From the NCBI RefSeq assembly GCF_024102715.1, contig NZ_JAGFJM010000052.1, positions 1 to 64,000 on the forward strand: a stretch of 64,000 bases of DNA, given 5' to 3'. The notes below the pieces were generated by a model. That model searched no databases. It was not told the origin of the DNA and saw nothing but the letters and a program-made list of their open reading frames with translations. Positions 8,342 through 16,536 of this stretch are shown in pieces (the stretch's first letter is position 1; each line of letters opens with the position of its first letter). A program made the position numbers and the translations under genes. The DNA comes from Nitrosomonas communis (GTDB lineage Bacteria; Pseudomonadota; Gammaproteobacteria; Burkholderiales; Nitrosomonadaceae).

Positions 8342-8716
8342 ATGAAAAAACTAGCGGGTCTGTTACTCTCTGCCCTATTCTTTTTATCATCTCAAATAGC
8401 CATGGCGCAAACCTATACTATATATGGCGAAAGAATGACACAAAGTTATCCAACCATGGCGGGTGAGAAGCTCATGAATGGCATCGTTAATGCAGCGACA
8501 GGTTTTGTTGAACTACCCAAAACGATTATTTTAACCAGTCAGCGCGATGGCGCGCCCTATGGTTTAACAGTCGGACTGCTCACCGGTCTTATCCACACTG
8601 TTGGCCGCACTGTGTTTGGCGCATTGGATATTGCAACGTTTTTCATCCCCACGCGCCCAACAGTTTATCCACCCTATATCTGGCAAGATTTCCACAAAGA
8701 AACTACCTATGGATAA
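8342..8716 (+). CDS. Exosortase-system-associated protein, TIGR04073 family
   Basis: The 124-residue precursor has a signal peptide ending about AMA-QT (residue 23) and the short pattern GEKLMNGIVNAATGFVELPKTI followed by a glycine-rich hydrophobic stretch GLTVGLLTGLIHTVGRTVFGALD. This resembles TIGR04073, small exported proteins that co-occur with exosortase/PEP-CTERM systems; their role is unknown. The ATG at 8342 is preferred over 8297 because AGGAGA precedes it by about 6 nt and the signal peptide then begins MKK. The upstream region holds a direct repeat ACGTTAA at about 8199-8213. No exosortase gene lies in the window. Confidence 0.7.
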   Translation: MKKLAGLLLSALFFLSSQIAMAQTYTIYGERMTQSYPTMAGEKLMNGIVNAATGFVELPKTIILTSQRDGAPYGLTVGLLTGLIHTVGRTVFGALDIATFFIPTRPTVYPPYIWQDFHKETTYG

Positions 8717-8847
8717 GAATTAGCAGATTTACAGGTCGTTGAAATGAAGGAAGTGAATTTACTACTACCGATTTTTTACGACCCGTGATCTGGCAAAAAA
8801 TAGCAGAATGAGACTGCACCCCATTCCAGTCATCAGAATACTTTCCA

Positions 8848-8879
8848 ATCCTGAATAATTTTGATCAATTACTCAGGAT
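8848..8879. terminator. Imperfect palindrome between convergent genes, possible bidirectional terminator
   Basis: A 32-nt imperfect palindrome with outer arms ATCCTGA / TCAGGAT lies between the 3' ends of the TIGR04073 gene and the UMF1 carrier gene. Its AT-rich centre and position suggest a terminator serving both directions, but there is no long T-run, so the call is tentative. Confidence 0.3.
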
Positions 8880-8908
8880 TTCAAAATAAGCATCCTCAGA
8901 AAGCTTTT

Positions 8909-10219
8909 TTATTTTTCAGGACTGTGTAACGCAGCCTCCTGCCCTCTCGGTACATTTACTCCCATTAAAATCGCCAGGCCAATAACAAAATAGCTCCCTG
9001 TTATCAACATAGCGAGACGATGATCACCATGTGACATCCAACTGACCAGTCCATAGGTAATCGGACCAAGGATAGATGACAGCTTTACCGCCAATCCCCA
9101 TAGCCCGAAAAATTCTGCACGCCGGGAAGAAGGACTGAATAATCCGACCAATGCCCGTCCAGCGGATTGGGAAGCACCTAGGCACAAACCTGCGATATTG
9201 GCAGCCAACCAGAATATGACAACATTTTCAGCCTTCCAGATCAGCAAAATCATAATAATCCAGCCGATGAGCGTTAATACAATAGTAGGAACATGACCCA
9301 ATTTATCTTGTATGTTACCAAAGACAAATGCCCCCAGCGCAGCAGTAACATTGACTAGCAGGATTAACCATATCGTATCACTTGTGTTAAATCCCATTGC
9401 TTGCTGGGCATAGATTGCTGCCAAAGCGATGACTGCTTGAATGCCTGCTTGATAGAAAACGAGGCAGGCAAGGAAGCGCACCAGATCTTGGTAATGGCGT
9501 ACATGTTTGAGCGTGCTACCCAAGCGGATAAAAGCCTCTTTTATGACGTCTTGTCCGGCAAGATGGGGTTGTGGCACAGCTCGCTCTTTCAGGTAAAGAA
9601 AGGTGGGGACACAAGCAACAGCAAAAATAGCAGTAGTTATCAACATCGTTACCGGGACGAAATGATCAGCTTCTTGCCCTTGTTGCTGCGCCCATGTGAC
9701 ATAAGCAAGCGAACAAGCCAGGCTGAACAAGCCACCTATATAACCCAAACTCCATCCCCAGCCAGATACTTTTCCCAGCGCTCTGCTTTGTGCCAACTCG
9801 GGTAGAAAGGCAGCTATCAGATTTTCACCACTGCCAAAGAAAAAGTTGCTAAAAATAATGAGTATGATCGCTAACCATAAATCACCCGGCCCAGCGAAAT
9901 AAAGTAAGGCGGTAAACAGCATGCATCCGGCAGTAGTCAGGAGAAGCAAGCGTTTTTTTTGGGCGTAAGCATCGGCATAGGCGCCTAGTGCTGGCGCGGT
10001 CAACATAATGAGTATATAGGAGACTGCCAGCGATGCTGTCCATGCAAATGTCCCCCAATCCTGGTTACCTGCTACGACCGCCACAAAGTAAGCGTTAAAA
10101 ATGGCGGTAATCACGACAGTGGTATAGCCCGAGTTAGCAAAATCAAACATTGCCCAGGACCAAACCTCACGCCGGCTTACGCCCTCAGCAAGATATTGGG
10201 GTTCTTTCTTCGATGTCAT
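8909..10219 (-). CDS. MFS transporter, UMF1 (Atg22-like) family
   Basis: The 436-residue membrane protein has about 12 helices and UMF1 hallmarks: EVWSWAMFDFANSGYTTVVITAIFNAYF at the start, a first inter-domain stretch with SGWGWSLGYIGGL, and the MFS-type loop GAYADAYAQKKR. UMF1/Atg22-type carriers are thought to export amino acids or similar small molecules; the substrate here cannot be read from sequence. It is probably monocistronic. A small hairpin CTGCAAG-CATT-CTTGCAG at 10267-10284 lies about 50 nt upstream of the start and might be regulatory. Confidence 0.85.
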   Translation of the reverse strand: MTSKKEPQYLAEGVSRREVWSWAMFDFANSGYTTVVITAIFNAYFVAVVAGNQDWGTFAWTASLAVSYILIMLTAPALGAYADAYAQKKRLLLLTTAGCMLFTALLYFAGPGDLWLAIILIIFSNFFFGSGENLIAAFLPELAQSRALGKVSGWGWSLGYIGGLFSLACSLAYVTWAQQQGQEADHFVPVTMLITTAIFAVACVPTFLYLKERAVPQPHLAGQDVIKEAFIRLGSTLKHVRHYQDLVRFLACLVFYQAGIQAVIALAAIYAQQAMGFNTSDTIWLILLVNVTAALGAFVFGNIQDKLGHVPTIVLTLIGWIIMILLIWKAENVVIFWLAANIAGLCLGASQSAGRALVGLFSPSSRRAEFFGLWGLAVKLSSILGPITYGLVSWMSHGDHRLAMLITGSYFVIGLAILMGVNVPRGQEAALHSPEK

Positions 10220-10531
10220 GAAAAGTAAGTAGGGTTATTTTTGGCTGCGAGTGCTTGAAATTTTTCCTGCAAGCATTCTTGCAGCACTCTTTAGCAAGTG
10301 AGCATTAATTACAAACTAAGTCCCACTCCTACCTTATCACATTTATCACGAAGCTTGGTGCAACTGGAATACTATCCTAGCAACCACTGCATTTAGATTA
10401 ATATCCGATAATTGCAGAAGATAAAAGGCTGCTTTTAATCCTATCCCACCAGCATTTATCCTTATTTATCCCGCTATGCCAGCCGTGAAATTCCCCACGC
10501 ACACATTTGATCAGACCCAACTCCTGCAGCC
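10220..10531. other. Intergenic region, 312 nt
   Basis: No credible gene on either strand. It contains the 7-bp hairpin at 10267-10284 near the UMF1 start and AT-rich sequence that may carry the promoter for that gene. Nothing else stands out. Confidence 0.5.
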
Positions 10532-11041
10532 TTAGGCCCACCCCATATTCAGATCTGGCAGCACATCAACAGACTGATGCAACCTTCGATTAGCTGAGCG
10601 CAAGATACCCAGTAAACAGATCATTTGAGAACGGAAATCCTCTCCAGAAGTCAGTCGATACCACTCGTCGCCATCTGGATCTTCTTCATCGAGACTACGC
10701 CAGAAAAGGCCGTCGAAGCGCCTGTAAGAAACAGGCCGTCCCCTAAGCAGATCATTCTTGATCCCTTCAACCCATGGACGACGTCTGCTGATCAAGCCTT
10801 CAGCACCTTTGTGGACGACGACGGAAAGATAATCATGCAGATCCATCGTGCTACAAATCTTGGCAAGCTCAGAAGTGCGCTGACCGACCATGGCATCTTT
10901 GAGCAGGCCACGCAAAGCTATTGTTGAAATTTCAAGACTAACACCTGTTTGCAGTGAATGAACTTTATCGATATACATTTTTAGAAAAAAATAAACCGTC
11001 ACTAATTTATTATCCGATTTGAAATTTTCACTAAGGTTCAT
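10532..11041 (-). CDS. Hypothetical protein, unrecognised
   Basis: The 169-residue soluble, mildly charged protein has no signal peptide or membrane helix. Sequence features are an N-terminal helical region (NKLVTVYFFLKMYIDKVHSL) and a polar C-terminal half with SRRRPWVEGIKNDLLRGRPV and DEEDPDGDEWYRL. I do not recognise a family. The frame is long for chance and codon use looks normal, but no strong Shine-Dalgarno is visible before the ATG. It lies alone between the UMF1 carrier and the stress block, with 180 nt or more on each side. Confidence 0.5.
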   Translation of the reverse strand: MNLSENFKSDNKLVTVYFFLKMYIDKVHSLQTGVSLEISTIALRGLLKDAMVGQRTSELAKICSTMDLHDYLSVVVHKGAEGLISRRRPWVEGIKNDLLRGRPVSYRRFDGLFWRSLDEEDPDGDEWYRLTSGEDFRSQMICLLGILRSANRRLHQSVDVLPDLNMGWA

Positions 11042-11224
11042 TTTTTTCTAAAAAAGCATTGTGCAGAAAAAAAACAGCCTTGTAACGGCATCTTACGATA
11101 CTGTTAGAAACAATAGAACATAAGGCTTCCTGTCTGTATTTCCCCTACACACCCTATGCATAGCACAAGTTAGTAAGCGACAAAGCTGCAGTCCGGCTAG
11201 GCGGCATATTTCATGCGTTAGCAA

Positions 11225-11725
11225 TTACTCGTAACGCAAAAAGCCCTCAGCCAGCGCCTCTTCACCGTAACGAGCAATCAGCGTATCAATCTCTGCCAGC
11301 AGCACGTCGTCTTCATCTTCGTCCAACACGCCCTCGCCAACCAATCTGGCTAATAACCCTGAAAAAATAGCCTCTTTTATCGCACCCAGCGTGGGTGGAG
11401 CCTGCCGGCTTTCGTCGTACATGACTGCTTCAATCACGCGGGAAAGCGGTTCACTGGCAACATCCTGCACAAAATCTACGGCCAATGCTGTTTCACCAAA
11501 TTCCTCAATCAATTCATCTAGCTCATCAAGTAACGATTCATTGACATCAAAATGATGTAGTTGCTCCGTTTCAGTAAATGCAGTCGGCAACAAGCCGATG
11601 ACGAATGCGCGGATGCTAGCAAGTGTTATAGGTTGTTCAATGTCTGCATCGTTGAGCCGACTTTCTATCAGCGCAGACAAATTAGAACTAACACGGGTAG
11701 CAACATCAATAGAATTACGGATCAT
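11225..11725 (-). CDS. Acidic hypothetical protein made of two diverged repeats
   Basis: The 166-residue protein is strongly acidic. Residues about 24-88 (ITLASIRAFVIGLLP...LLDELDELIEEFGETALAVDFVQ) and 100-166 (PTLGAIKEAIFSGLLA...LLAEIDTLIARYGEEALAEGFLRY) align with each other, so the protein is an internal duplication of a roughly 65-residue unit. The ATG at 11725 has AAGGA 7 nt upstream; an 8-residue longer frame is less likely. No known domain is recognised. It follows the Hsp20 gene on the same strand at 399 nt distance and might have its own promoter. Its place in the stress block suggests a stress-linked role (inference). Confidence 0.65.
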   Translation of the reverse strand: MIRNSIDVATRVSSNLSALIESRLNDADIEQPITLASIRAFVIGLLPTAFTETEQLHHFDVNESLLDELDELIEEFGETALAVDFVQDVASEPLSRVIEAVMYDESRQAPPTLGAIKEAIFSGLLARLVGEGVLDEDEDDVLLAEIDTLIARYGEEALAEGFLRYE

Positions 11726-12083
11726 GATGTTTTCCTTTAGGGATAGCAAAAACTCTAATAATCAATATGCCTATCAGCGACGTTCTTGCTGCTGTAAACC
11801 ATGCAAACACGAACTCACTTACCGTTATCTTGCAAAAGATCAATCAATCTTCTGCTGTTGTCACACTGCTGGATAAAACACAAAATTAAAACTGCCAACT
11901 GCTCCTTCTATCTCCCGTCCTCATTATCGCAACCTTGCCCATATCGCTTCCTCCAGCGGGAGACTCCTCAGGGAGGGTAACGCTGAAATAGCTGATAATG
12001 TGATTACGCTGACGCAACTTTTTTAATGTGCGGTAGCAGCTCATTCATCACAGTACGATCAATCATGTCAATGCAGATCTCAA
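11726..12083. other. Intergenic region between Hsp20 and the duplicated acidic protein
   Basis: No supported gene. The minus-strand promoter of the 11225-11725 gene should lie here, but I see no TACGT-N6-ACGTA box like those of the neighbouring stress operons and no clear -35/-10 pair. Confidence 0.4.
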
Positions 12084-12112
12084 GCCTCCATTCGAGCATA
12101 TCGAATGGAGGC
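12084..12112 (-). terminator. Strong hairpin after Hsp20, likely terminator
   Basis: GCCTCCATTCGA at 12084-12095 pairs perfectly with TCGAATGGAGGC at 12101-12112 around a 5-nt loop. It starts 12 nt after the stop codon of the Hsp20 gene in the transcribed direction. The T-run is weak (TTGAGATCT), so it may also act as an mRNA 3' stabiliser. Confidence 0.6.
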
Positions 12113-12124
12113 ATTCTCGCAACC

Positions 12125-12664
12125 TTATTGCACAGTGATAGTACGCCGCTTGGACGACTCAACTTTAGGCAAGGTAATTTCCAAAATCCCATTCTTCAAA
12201 GAAGCGGCCGTGTTGGAAGCGTCCACTGCCCCAGGCAATGTAATCGAACGAGAGAACGTAAAGCTAGAAATTTCGTGTCTGTAGTAATCGCCTTTTTCTT
12301 CTTTCGATTCAGTAGCCGCTTGACCTTTTATCGTCAGCAGATTATCTGTGAGAGAAATATTCAGGTCTTTCTTTTCGATGCCGGGAATTTCGGCACGAAC
12401 CAGGATTTCGTTATCACGGTCGATCACATCCAAACTCGGTGACCGCTGTCCTTCCAATTCAAATAGACTATCCAGTCCCGGCATATCGCGCCACCGCCGT
12501 AATGCAGGCCATCCTCCTCTGAAAAAGCGGTCAAAAGCACGCTCCATTTCAGTAAAAGCACGCTCCATTTCGCTAACTGGACGTATGGCAGGCACTTCAG
12601 TTTTCGCCTCCTCTTTCGTCGTTGTCACAGGAATACTCTCTTTTTCTTTACTTTCTTTTGACAT
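12125..12664 (-). CDS. Hsp20 / alpha-crystallin family small heat shock protein
   Basis: The 179-residue chaperone has a polar N-terminal arm and an alpha-crystallin domain from about residue 80: SLDVIDRDNEILVRAEIPGI, EKKDLNISLTDNLLTIKG, then FTFSRSITLPGAVD and LKNGILEITLPK, ending with an I-x-I/V-like tail (RRTITVQ). It should hold unfolding proteins in an ATP-independent way. The N-arm has a small tandem duplication (EMERAFTEMERAFDRFF), seen in DNA as a 21-nt repeat near 12535-12575. It is the third gene after DUF2934 and PAS-like genes, 41 nt apart, behind a FixJ-type box, so it is likely induced by the two-component system at 18.2-20.3 kb and not only by heat. Confidence 0.92.
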   Translation of the reverse strand: MSKESKEKESIPVTTTKEEAKTEVPAIRPVSEMERAFTEMERAFDRFFRGGWPALRRWRDMPGLDSLFELEGQRSPSLDVIDRDNEILVRAEIPGIEKKDLNISLTDNLLTIKGQAATESKEEKGDYYRHEISSFTFSRSITLPGAVDASNTAASLKNGILEITLPKVESSKRRTITVQ

Positions 12665-12705
12665 GATGACTCTCCTCTCCTTAGATTAAAGAACTTTCCG
12701 GTTTT

Positions 12706-13104
12706 TTAATGCAGGGTATTTTCTTGACAAACCGGCTGGATCATGACAATTAGCCGGTGCAGACCACAATCTTCTACATCGCTAAAAAAAAGTTTTCCTG
12801 CAAAACGCGCTCCGCTCATACTCACCACTTCAAAATGATGTCCTATGCGTGAAAGAAAACGCAAATAGGGATTAGTCCGCTCCCCTTTCAGCAGCTCTAT
12901 CTTCGCCAGCTTTGGTAATAAACTGGAGATATGCAGCTTTGGCAAATTTTTGTGCAAACCGGCTAATAAATTCGCACCCGCTTCATTGCAATCGCAAATC
13001 AAACCGTCCTCGGAAAGTATCAGAACTGCATATTCACTTTCATGCGTCTTGGCTCTACCCTTGGAATCATTTTTTACCAATATTTCACTAACTAATGGAT
13101 TCAT
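12706..13104 (-). CDS. PAS-like small protein in the Hsp20 operon
   Basis: The 132-residue protein contains one PAS-like fold: EYAVLILSEDGLICDCNEAG followed by ANLLAGL at about residues 24-50, the usual start of a PAS domain (hydrophobic strand, DG turn, C/xN.AA helix), and a final strand pair LFFSDVEDCGLHRLIVMI. There is no output domain, so it may be a stand-alone sensor or partner of the PAS kinase encoded 5 kb away (inference). Its ATG overlaps the DUF2934 stop by 4 bp, and Hsp20 follows 41 nt later. Confidence 0.65.
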   Translation of the reverse strand: MNPLVSEILVKNDSKGRAKTHESEYAVLILSEDGLICDCNEAGANLLAGLHKNLPKLHISSLLPKLAKIELLKGERTNPYLRFLSRIGHHFEVVSMSGARFAGKLFFSDVEDCGLHRLIVMIQPVCQENTLH

Positions 13105-13295
13105 TGTTTCTCCTCCGCTTCGGCAGCCAGCCAGTCATCCAGTTCATACCCTGGCTCAAATCCTCTGGCCTGTGCCTTGTAATAAGCCGAAACAGCGATA
13201 CGAGCAAAGCGATCTGCTCCATTTGGCTTATCACCGCTGCCTACAACTGCTGTTTTTTTCCTCGTACTTTTAGTAGGTGATTTAATCGTTTCCAT
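13101..13295 (-). CDS. DUF2934 domain protein
   Basis: A 64-residue protein with a basic N-terminus and the DUF2934 pattern RIAVSAYYKAQARGFEPGYE followed by LDDWLAAEAE at residues about 32-61. The family is small, mostly proteobacterial, and often encoded near stress genes; the function is unknown. The ATG at 13295 (METIKSPTKS) has GGAGG just upstream; the frame is open 11 codons further but the extension is unlikely. It is the first gene of the DUF2934 - PAS - Hsp20 operon and lies about 65 nt after the predicted start site of FixJ-box promoter 1. Confidence 0.85.
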   Translation of the reverse strand: METIKSPTKSTRKKTAVVGSGDKPNGADRFARIAVSAYYKAQARGFEPGYELDDWLAAEAEEKQ

Positions 13296-13379
13296 GCAGC
13301 CTCCTCGTTTAAGCAAAACAATACCCAAATGATTACAGAGATAATTGCGGTTTTACATCACGCGCTAATTAGCCATAAT

Positions 13380-13421
13380 TTATCGAAAAACAGAATGCAA
13401 TTAAATACGTATAAACACGTA
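13380..13421 (-). promoter_or_regulatory. FixJ-type box + promoter 1 (DUF2934-PAS-Hsp20 operon)
   Basis: The palindrome TACGT-ATAAAC-ACGTA lies at 13406-13421. Reading toward the operon (minus strand), exactly 20 nt separate it from CGATAA (13380-13385), the probable -10 region. The centre of the palindrome is therefore near -40, usual for a LuxR/FixJ-type activator. Three other promoters in the window share the same layout. Confidence 0.7.
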
Positions 13422-13534
13422 GGTAATTATTGTCATATTTCATGCTAACGCGTCCGCTCATGGCAAAGGGGTGATTTCTTGATCCTAACCGTCCCGATCA
13501 CGATCGCGCAGGAGTCGCTCTACGCACTGCTGAA

Positions 13535-13945
13535 TCAGTGTTTACCGGGATCGAGCTTCACGCCACGGCGTTCATAGTAGATATAAGCTTGCAGTGCCAC
13601 CAGGCGAGGATCACTTGCTTCCAGACTCTTTCCCTCAAGCGGGTTACGAATGCACCAGTTGATCATCTCCCATATCGGGACAACTCTGCCGAGCTGCTTC
13701 TGAAACTTGGGATAGGTTTCGGGATGAGTGTTCGCAGCATTCGGGTGGCATTGAGCACATGTCACGCCGTTGCTACCCAATTCCGGGTCAGTAAAAGCCT
13801 GCCGCCCTTGTTTTACCACGGATAGATATTCACTTTCCCAGCGCGTCAGATCTTGTTGACTAAACTCATCAGCTATCGCCGTAGCAGCTGCACCTGCTAC
13901 GGTCATGAACAAGAAGATCAAACCAAACTTATTGATACGTTCCAT
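13535..13945 (-). CDS. Mono-heme c-type cytochrome
   Basis: The 136-residue precursor has a signal peptide (cleavage near AIA-DE) and one heme motif, CAQCH, with NAANTHPETYPKF after it and INWCIRNPLEGK further on; that last pattern resembles SoxA-type and related cytochromes, where a distal ligand region follows. It should carry electrons in the periplasm. ATG 13945 is chosen over 13951 because AAGGAG then has a proper 6-nt spacing. It is the third gene of an operon with a di-heme peroxidase and a Tat-exported phosphoesterase (23 nt gap), so it may be the peroxidase's electron donor (inference). Confidence 0.8.
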   Translation of the reverse strand: MERINKFGLIFLFMTVAGAAATAIADEFSQQDLTRWESEYLSVVKQGRQAFTDPELGSNGVTCAQCHPNAANTHPETYPKFQKQLGRVVPIWEMINWCIRNPLEGKSLEASDPRLVALQAYIYYERRGVKLDPGKH

Positions 13946-13968
13946 AGCCATCTCCTTTTGGTTCTTAT

Positions 13969-15042
13969 CTAATAATGCACCTGGGGTGGAATACGCTCGT
14001 CTTCCGCCTGATAACTTGAATCTTCCGGCTGCCCATTTTTCTTATTGAAGGCAATGGTTCGGCTGGTATTGTCGTAAAGCGTGTAATGCATATCGACATT
14101 GCCATTGGCCAGATTGATAAACTGCCAACCAGTAGCATCACGTTCGAAAAATGGATCGGCCCGGTTCATGGGCACAGTGAGCTTGGGCAAATAATGCTCA
14201 GCGTGCGCGTAGGAGGAAGGATATGGCCACGGCCAGGCTGTTGCCATCACCCCATGAAAACTGATATTGCCAATCTGGTTGTACTGGATTTGATGGACGT
14301 GTCCATAGATCACTGTGACTTTCTTAAACGGCGTAAGCAATGCTTGCACCTGCTCGGCATCATCGGTCCAGAAATTCCAGCCCTTGTAGATCTTCTGTAA
14401 CGGTGAATGCGAAAATACGACCAAGGGTGTGTCTTTATTTACTTTTTCTAAATCCTGACGCAGCCACTCGCGCTGCTTCTCTCCCACCATGAACGGAGAA
14501 CCATTCGGATTGTCGAGTCCCGCCATCTCCAGCATCCGCTGCTCAGCTGTCGGCCAGCGTCGATAAGTCCATTCGTCGTCGGTTAGTATGCTGTTGAGTA
14601 CGATGAAATGCACTCCCTTGTGATCAAAGCTGTAGTAATGCGGACCAAACAGCTTGGACCAGTATTCCCCCAAATCAAGATAATAATCATGCTCACCCAT
14701 CACATAATACGTTTTGTAATTCAGAGCAGACATCATCTCAGCACCGTGATCCAGCTCGGATTTTTTGGCGAGTTGCGCCAGATCACCGCCATAAACCACA
14801 AAATCGGGTTTTGGGTTAAGCAGATTGACTTCGGCTACAGCACGGATCAGACCACGATCCCAATTGCGCACAAACTGATTCCCTTTGATGTGCTGAACGT
14901 GTGAATCAGAAATATGAGCAAAGGTAAAGTTTTGGGTTGGATCAGCAAAAGCCAGTTCCACGATACTAATCGGCAAGGTCGCAGCAGTTGCCAGAACACC
15001 TGTTTTTTTGAGAAAATCTCGACGTGTAATGAGTCTACTCAT
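13969..15042 (-). CDS. Tat-exported metallophosphoesterase
   Basis: The 357-residue protein begins MSRLITRRDFLKKTGVLATA, a twin-arginine signal, and is a calcineurin-like phosphoesterase: FAHISDSHVQHIKGN (motif D-x-H), VVYGGDLAQ (GD), MGEHDYYLD (G-x-H-D, the usual N being E), VVFSHSPL (H) and VIYGHVHQIQ (GHxH). These bind a dinuclear metal centre. The substrate is unknown. The start at 15042 gives the Tat signal at the very N-terminus and overlaps the upstream peroxidase gene by 8 bp, so the genes are coupled. It lies between two cytochrome genes behind FixJ-box promoter 2. The Glu in the third motif may alter metal binding. Confidence 0.85.
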   Translation of the reverse strand: MSRLITRRDFLKKTGVLATAATLPISIVELAFADPTQNFTFAHISDSHVQHIKGNQFVRNWDRGLIRAVAEVNLLNPKPDFVVYGGDLAQLAKKSELDHGAEMMSALNYKTYYVMGEHDYYLDLGEYWSKLFGPHYYSFDHKGVHFIVLNSILTDDEWTYRRWPTAEQRMLEMAGLDNPNGSPFMVGEKQREWLRQDLEKVNKDTPLVVFSHSPLQKIYKGWNFWTDDAEQVQALLTPFKKVTVIYGHVHQIQYNQIGNISFHGVMATAWPWPYPSSYAHAEHYLPKLTVPMNRADPFFERDATGWQFINLANGNVDMHYTLYDNTSRTIAFNKKNGQPEDSSYQAEDERIPPQVHY

Positions 15043-16264
15043 AACTAAGCTTCCCCTTATCTTTGACCGCTTTGCTCCCCTTCTCATACTCAGGGCTAGT
15101 CAGCGCTTCCATGAATGTAACCAAATCTGAAATCTGCTGTTGATTCAGCATCAGCGGACGGATACCGCCGCTCAGGTAATCGTTGGCACGGCCGGTTTTA
15201 GGGTCTACACCACCACTGTTGTAGTGGATGACGACATCTGTAAGTGTCTTGAGACTGCCATCATGCATATAGGGCGCCGTCACTGCCACATTGCGCAGAG
15301 TGGGTGTCTTGAAAGCGCCAATCATGTTAAACTCATTCGTCACTGCGAATCTCCCTAGTTCGGAGGTTTTTTTGTCGCTCAATACCGCCAGGTCAACATC
15401 GGCGCCTTGTGCCTTGGCTTTAAGAAATTCGCTCGTCAACCGTGCGACATCCTGCTGTATTGCGTTAATGCCTATGCCGATATTATGAAAGCGGCTGTCG
15501 GTAAACAGCGCCTGCGTTTGTTCCACGATATGACAGGATACGCAGCGTCCCTGACCGATGAAAACCTGAAAGCCGCGTATCTGTGCCGGGGTCATGGCAG
15601 TTTGATCACCACCATAGCGCCAGCGATCAAATGGCGAATCCCCTGAAACCACGGCACGCTCAAAGCTGGCAATGGCTTGTATCACCTCCTTCATAGTGAT
15701 TTGCTCACCACTCTTATTAAATACCGTCTTAAACGATTCTTTGTATTCAGAGTCAGTACGCACAATCTTGAGGATGGGATCGTGGTTTTTAAGCCCCATC
15801 TCAATCGGATTGACGAATGGATGCAGTGCCTGATCTTCCAGATCTGGCGAGCGACCATCCCAGAATTGGCGAGCCAGGTAAGCAGCATTGACAACAGTGG
15901 GAGCATTGCGGGTACCAGTTAGTCCATTGATACCTACTGAGGTAGGCAGCGGACTATCAGTGAAAGCTCTTGCCGCATCGTGGCAAGTGGCACAGCTCAC
16001 TGTACCGGTAGCACTGAAACGCATATCATTAAAGAGTTTTTCTCCCAGCCTGACCTTCTCTGCAGTTTGCGGATTATCTGCCGGAATAGGTATAGGTGGC
16101 AGTCCTAGCGGAGTCGCATGCGCTGTGGCCATGGCAATCAGTCCAGCTACTAGGATGCATAAGCCTAATAACCGCACGCGCATGATTTTTTCATTACTTG
16201 CATAAGGTTCCAGCACTGCCCTGCTTTCCAACCAAGTAAAGCGTTTGCGTACATCCTGGTGCAT
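15035..16264 (-). CDS. Di-heme cytochrome c peroxidase / MauG-like protein
   Basis: The 409-residue protein has an N-terminal membrane or signal segment (about residues 30-50), a first heme motif CATCH, a second CVSCH, and family signatures RNAPTVVNAAYLARQFWDGR, VNPIEMGLKN and TPTLRNVAVTAPYMHDGSL. It probably reduces peroxide in the periplasm. The N-terminus is longer than usual because about 28 residues precede the hydrophobic segment; a start at the internal ATG near that segment (MRVRLLGLCI) is possible, but GGAGGA before 16264 supports the longer form. It is the first gene of an operon with the phosphoesterase and cytochrome c and is led by FixJ-box promoter 2. Confidence 0.88.
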   Translation of the reverse strand: MHQDVRKRFTWLESRAVLEPYASNEKIMRVRLLGLCILVAGLIAMATAHATPLGLPPIPIPADNPQTAEKVRLGEKLFNDMRFSATGTVSCATCHDAARAFTDSPLPTSVGINGLTGTRNAPTVVNAAYLARQFWDGRSPDLEDQALHPFVNPIEMGLKNHDPILKIVRTDSEYKESFKTVFNKSGEQITMKEVIQAIASFERAVVSGDSPFDRWRYGGDQTAMTPAQIRGFQVFIGQGRCVSCHIVEQTQALFTDSRFHNIGIGINAIQQDVARLTSEFLKAKAQGADVDLAVLSDKKTSELGRFAVTNEFNMIGAFKTPTLRNVAVTAPYMHDGSLKTLTDVVIHYNSGGVDPKTGRANDYLSGGIRPLMLNQQQISDLVTFMEALTSPEYEKGSKAVKDKGKLSYE

Positions 16265-16350
16265 ATATAGTTCCTCCACGCCTTATTGCAGTTTCTGACA
16301 AGAGATCAAGGATGTATGGCAATATCATTGACATTAACTATTTTTGCACT

Positions 16351-16392
16351 CTATCGAAAAACAAGAGTTAATCCTATACGTGTAAATACGTA
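16351..16392 (-). promoter_or_regulatory. FixJ-type box + promoter 2 (peroxidase operon)
   Basis: TACGT-GTAAAT-ACGTA at 16377-16392, then exactly 20 nt, then CGATAG (revcomp of 16351-16356). The start site would be near 16344, with a leader of about 80 nt before the peroxidase. The TTTTTCGATA part before the start is also shared with promoters 1 and 3. Confidence 0.7.
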
Positions 16393-16536
16393 TGGACTCA
16401 TCACCCTGATATCTCCTCCCAATCTGGAAGAAAAGCTTCGCCTGCAAGACACGAGCTTCCCAGCTCTAGGCCCTTCACGATGAATTTGAAATACATCAGG
16501 GAGAGGAGGCATGACAAATTCCACTCCCTGCTCCCA

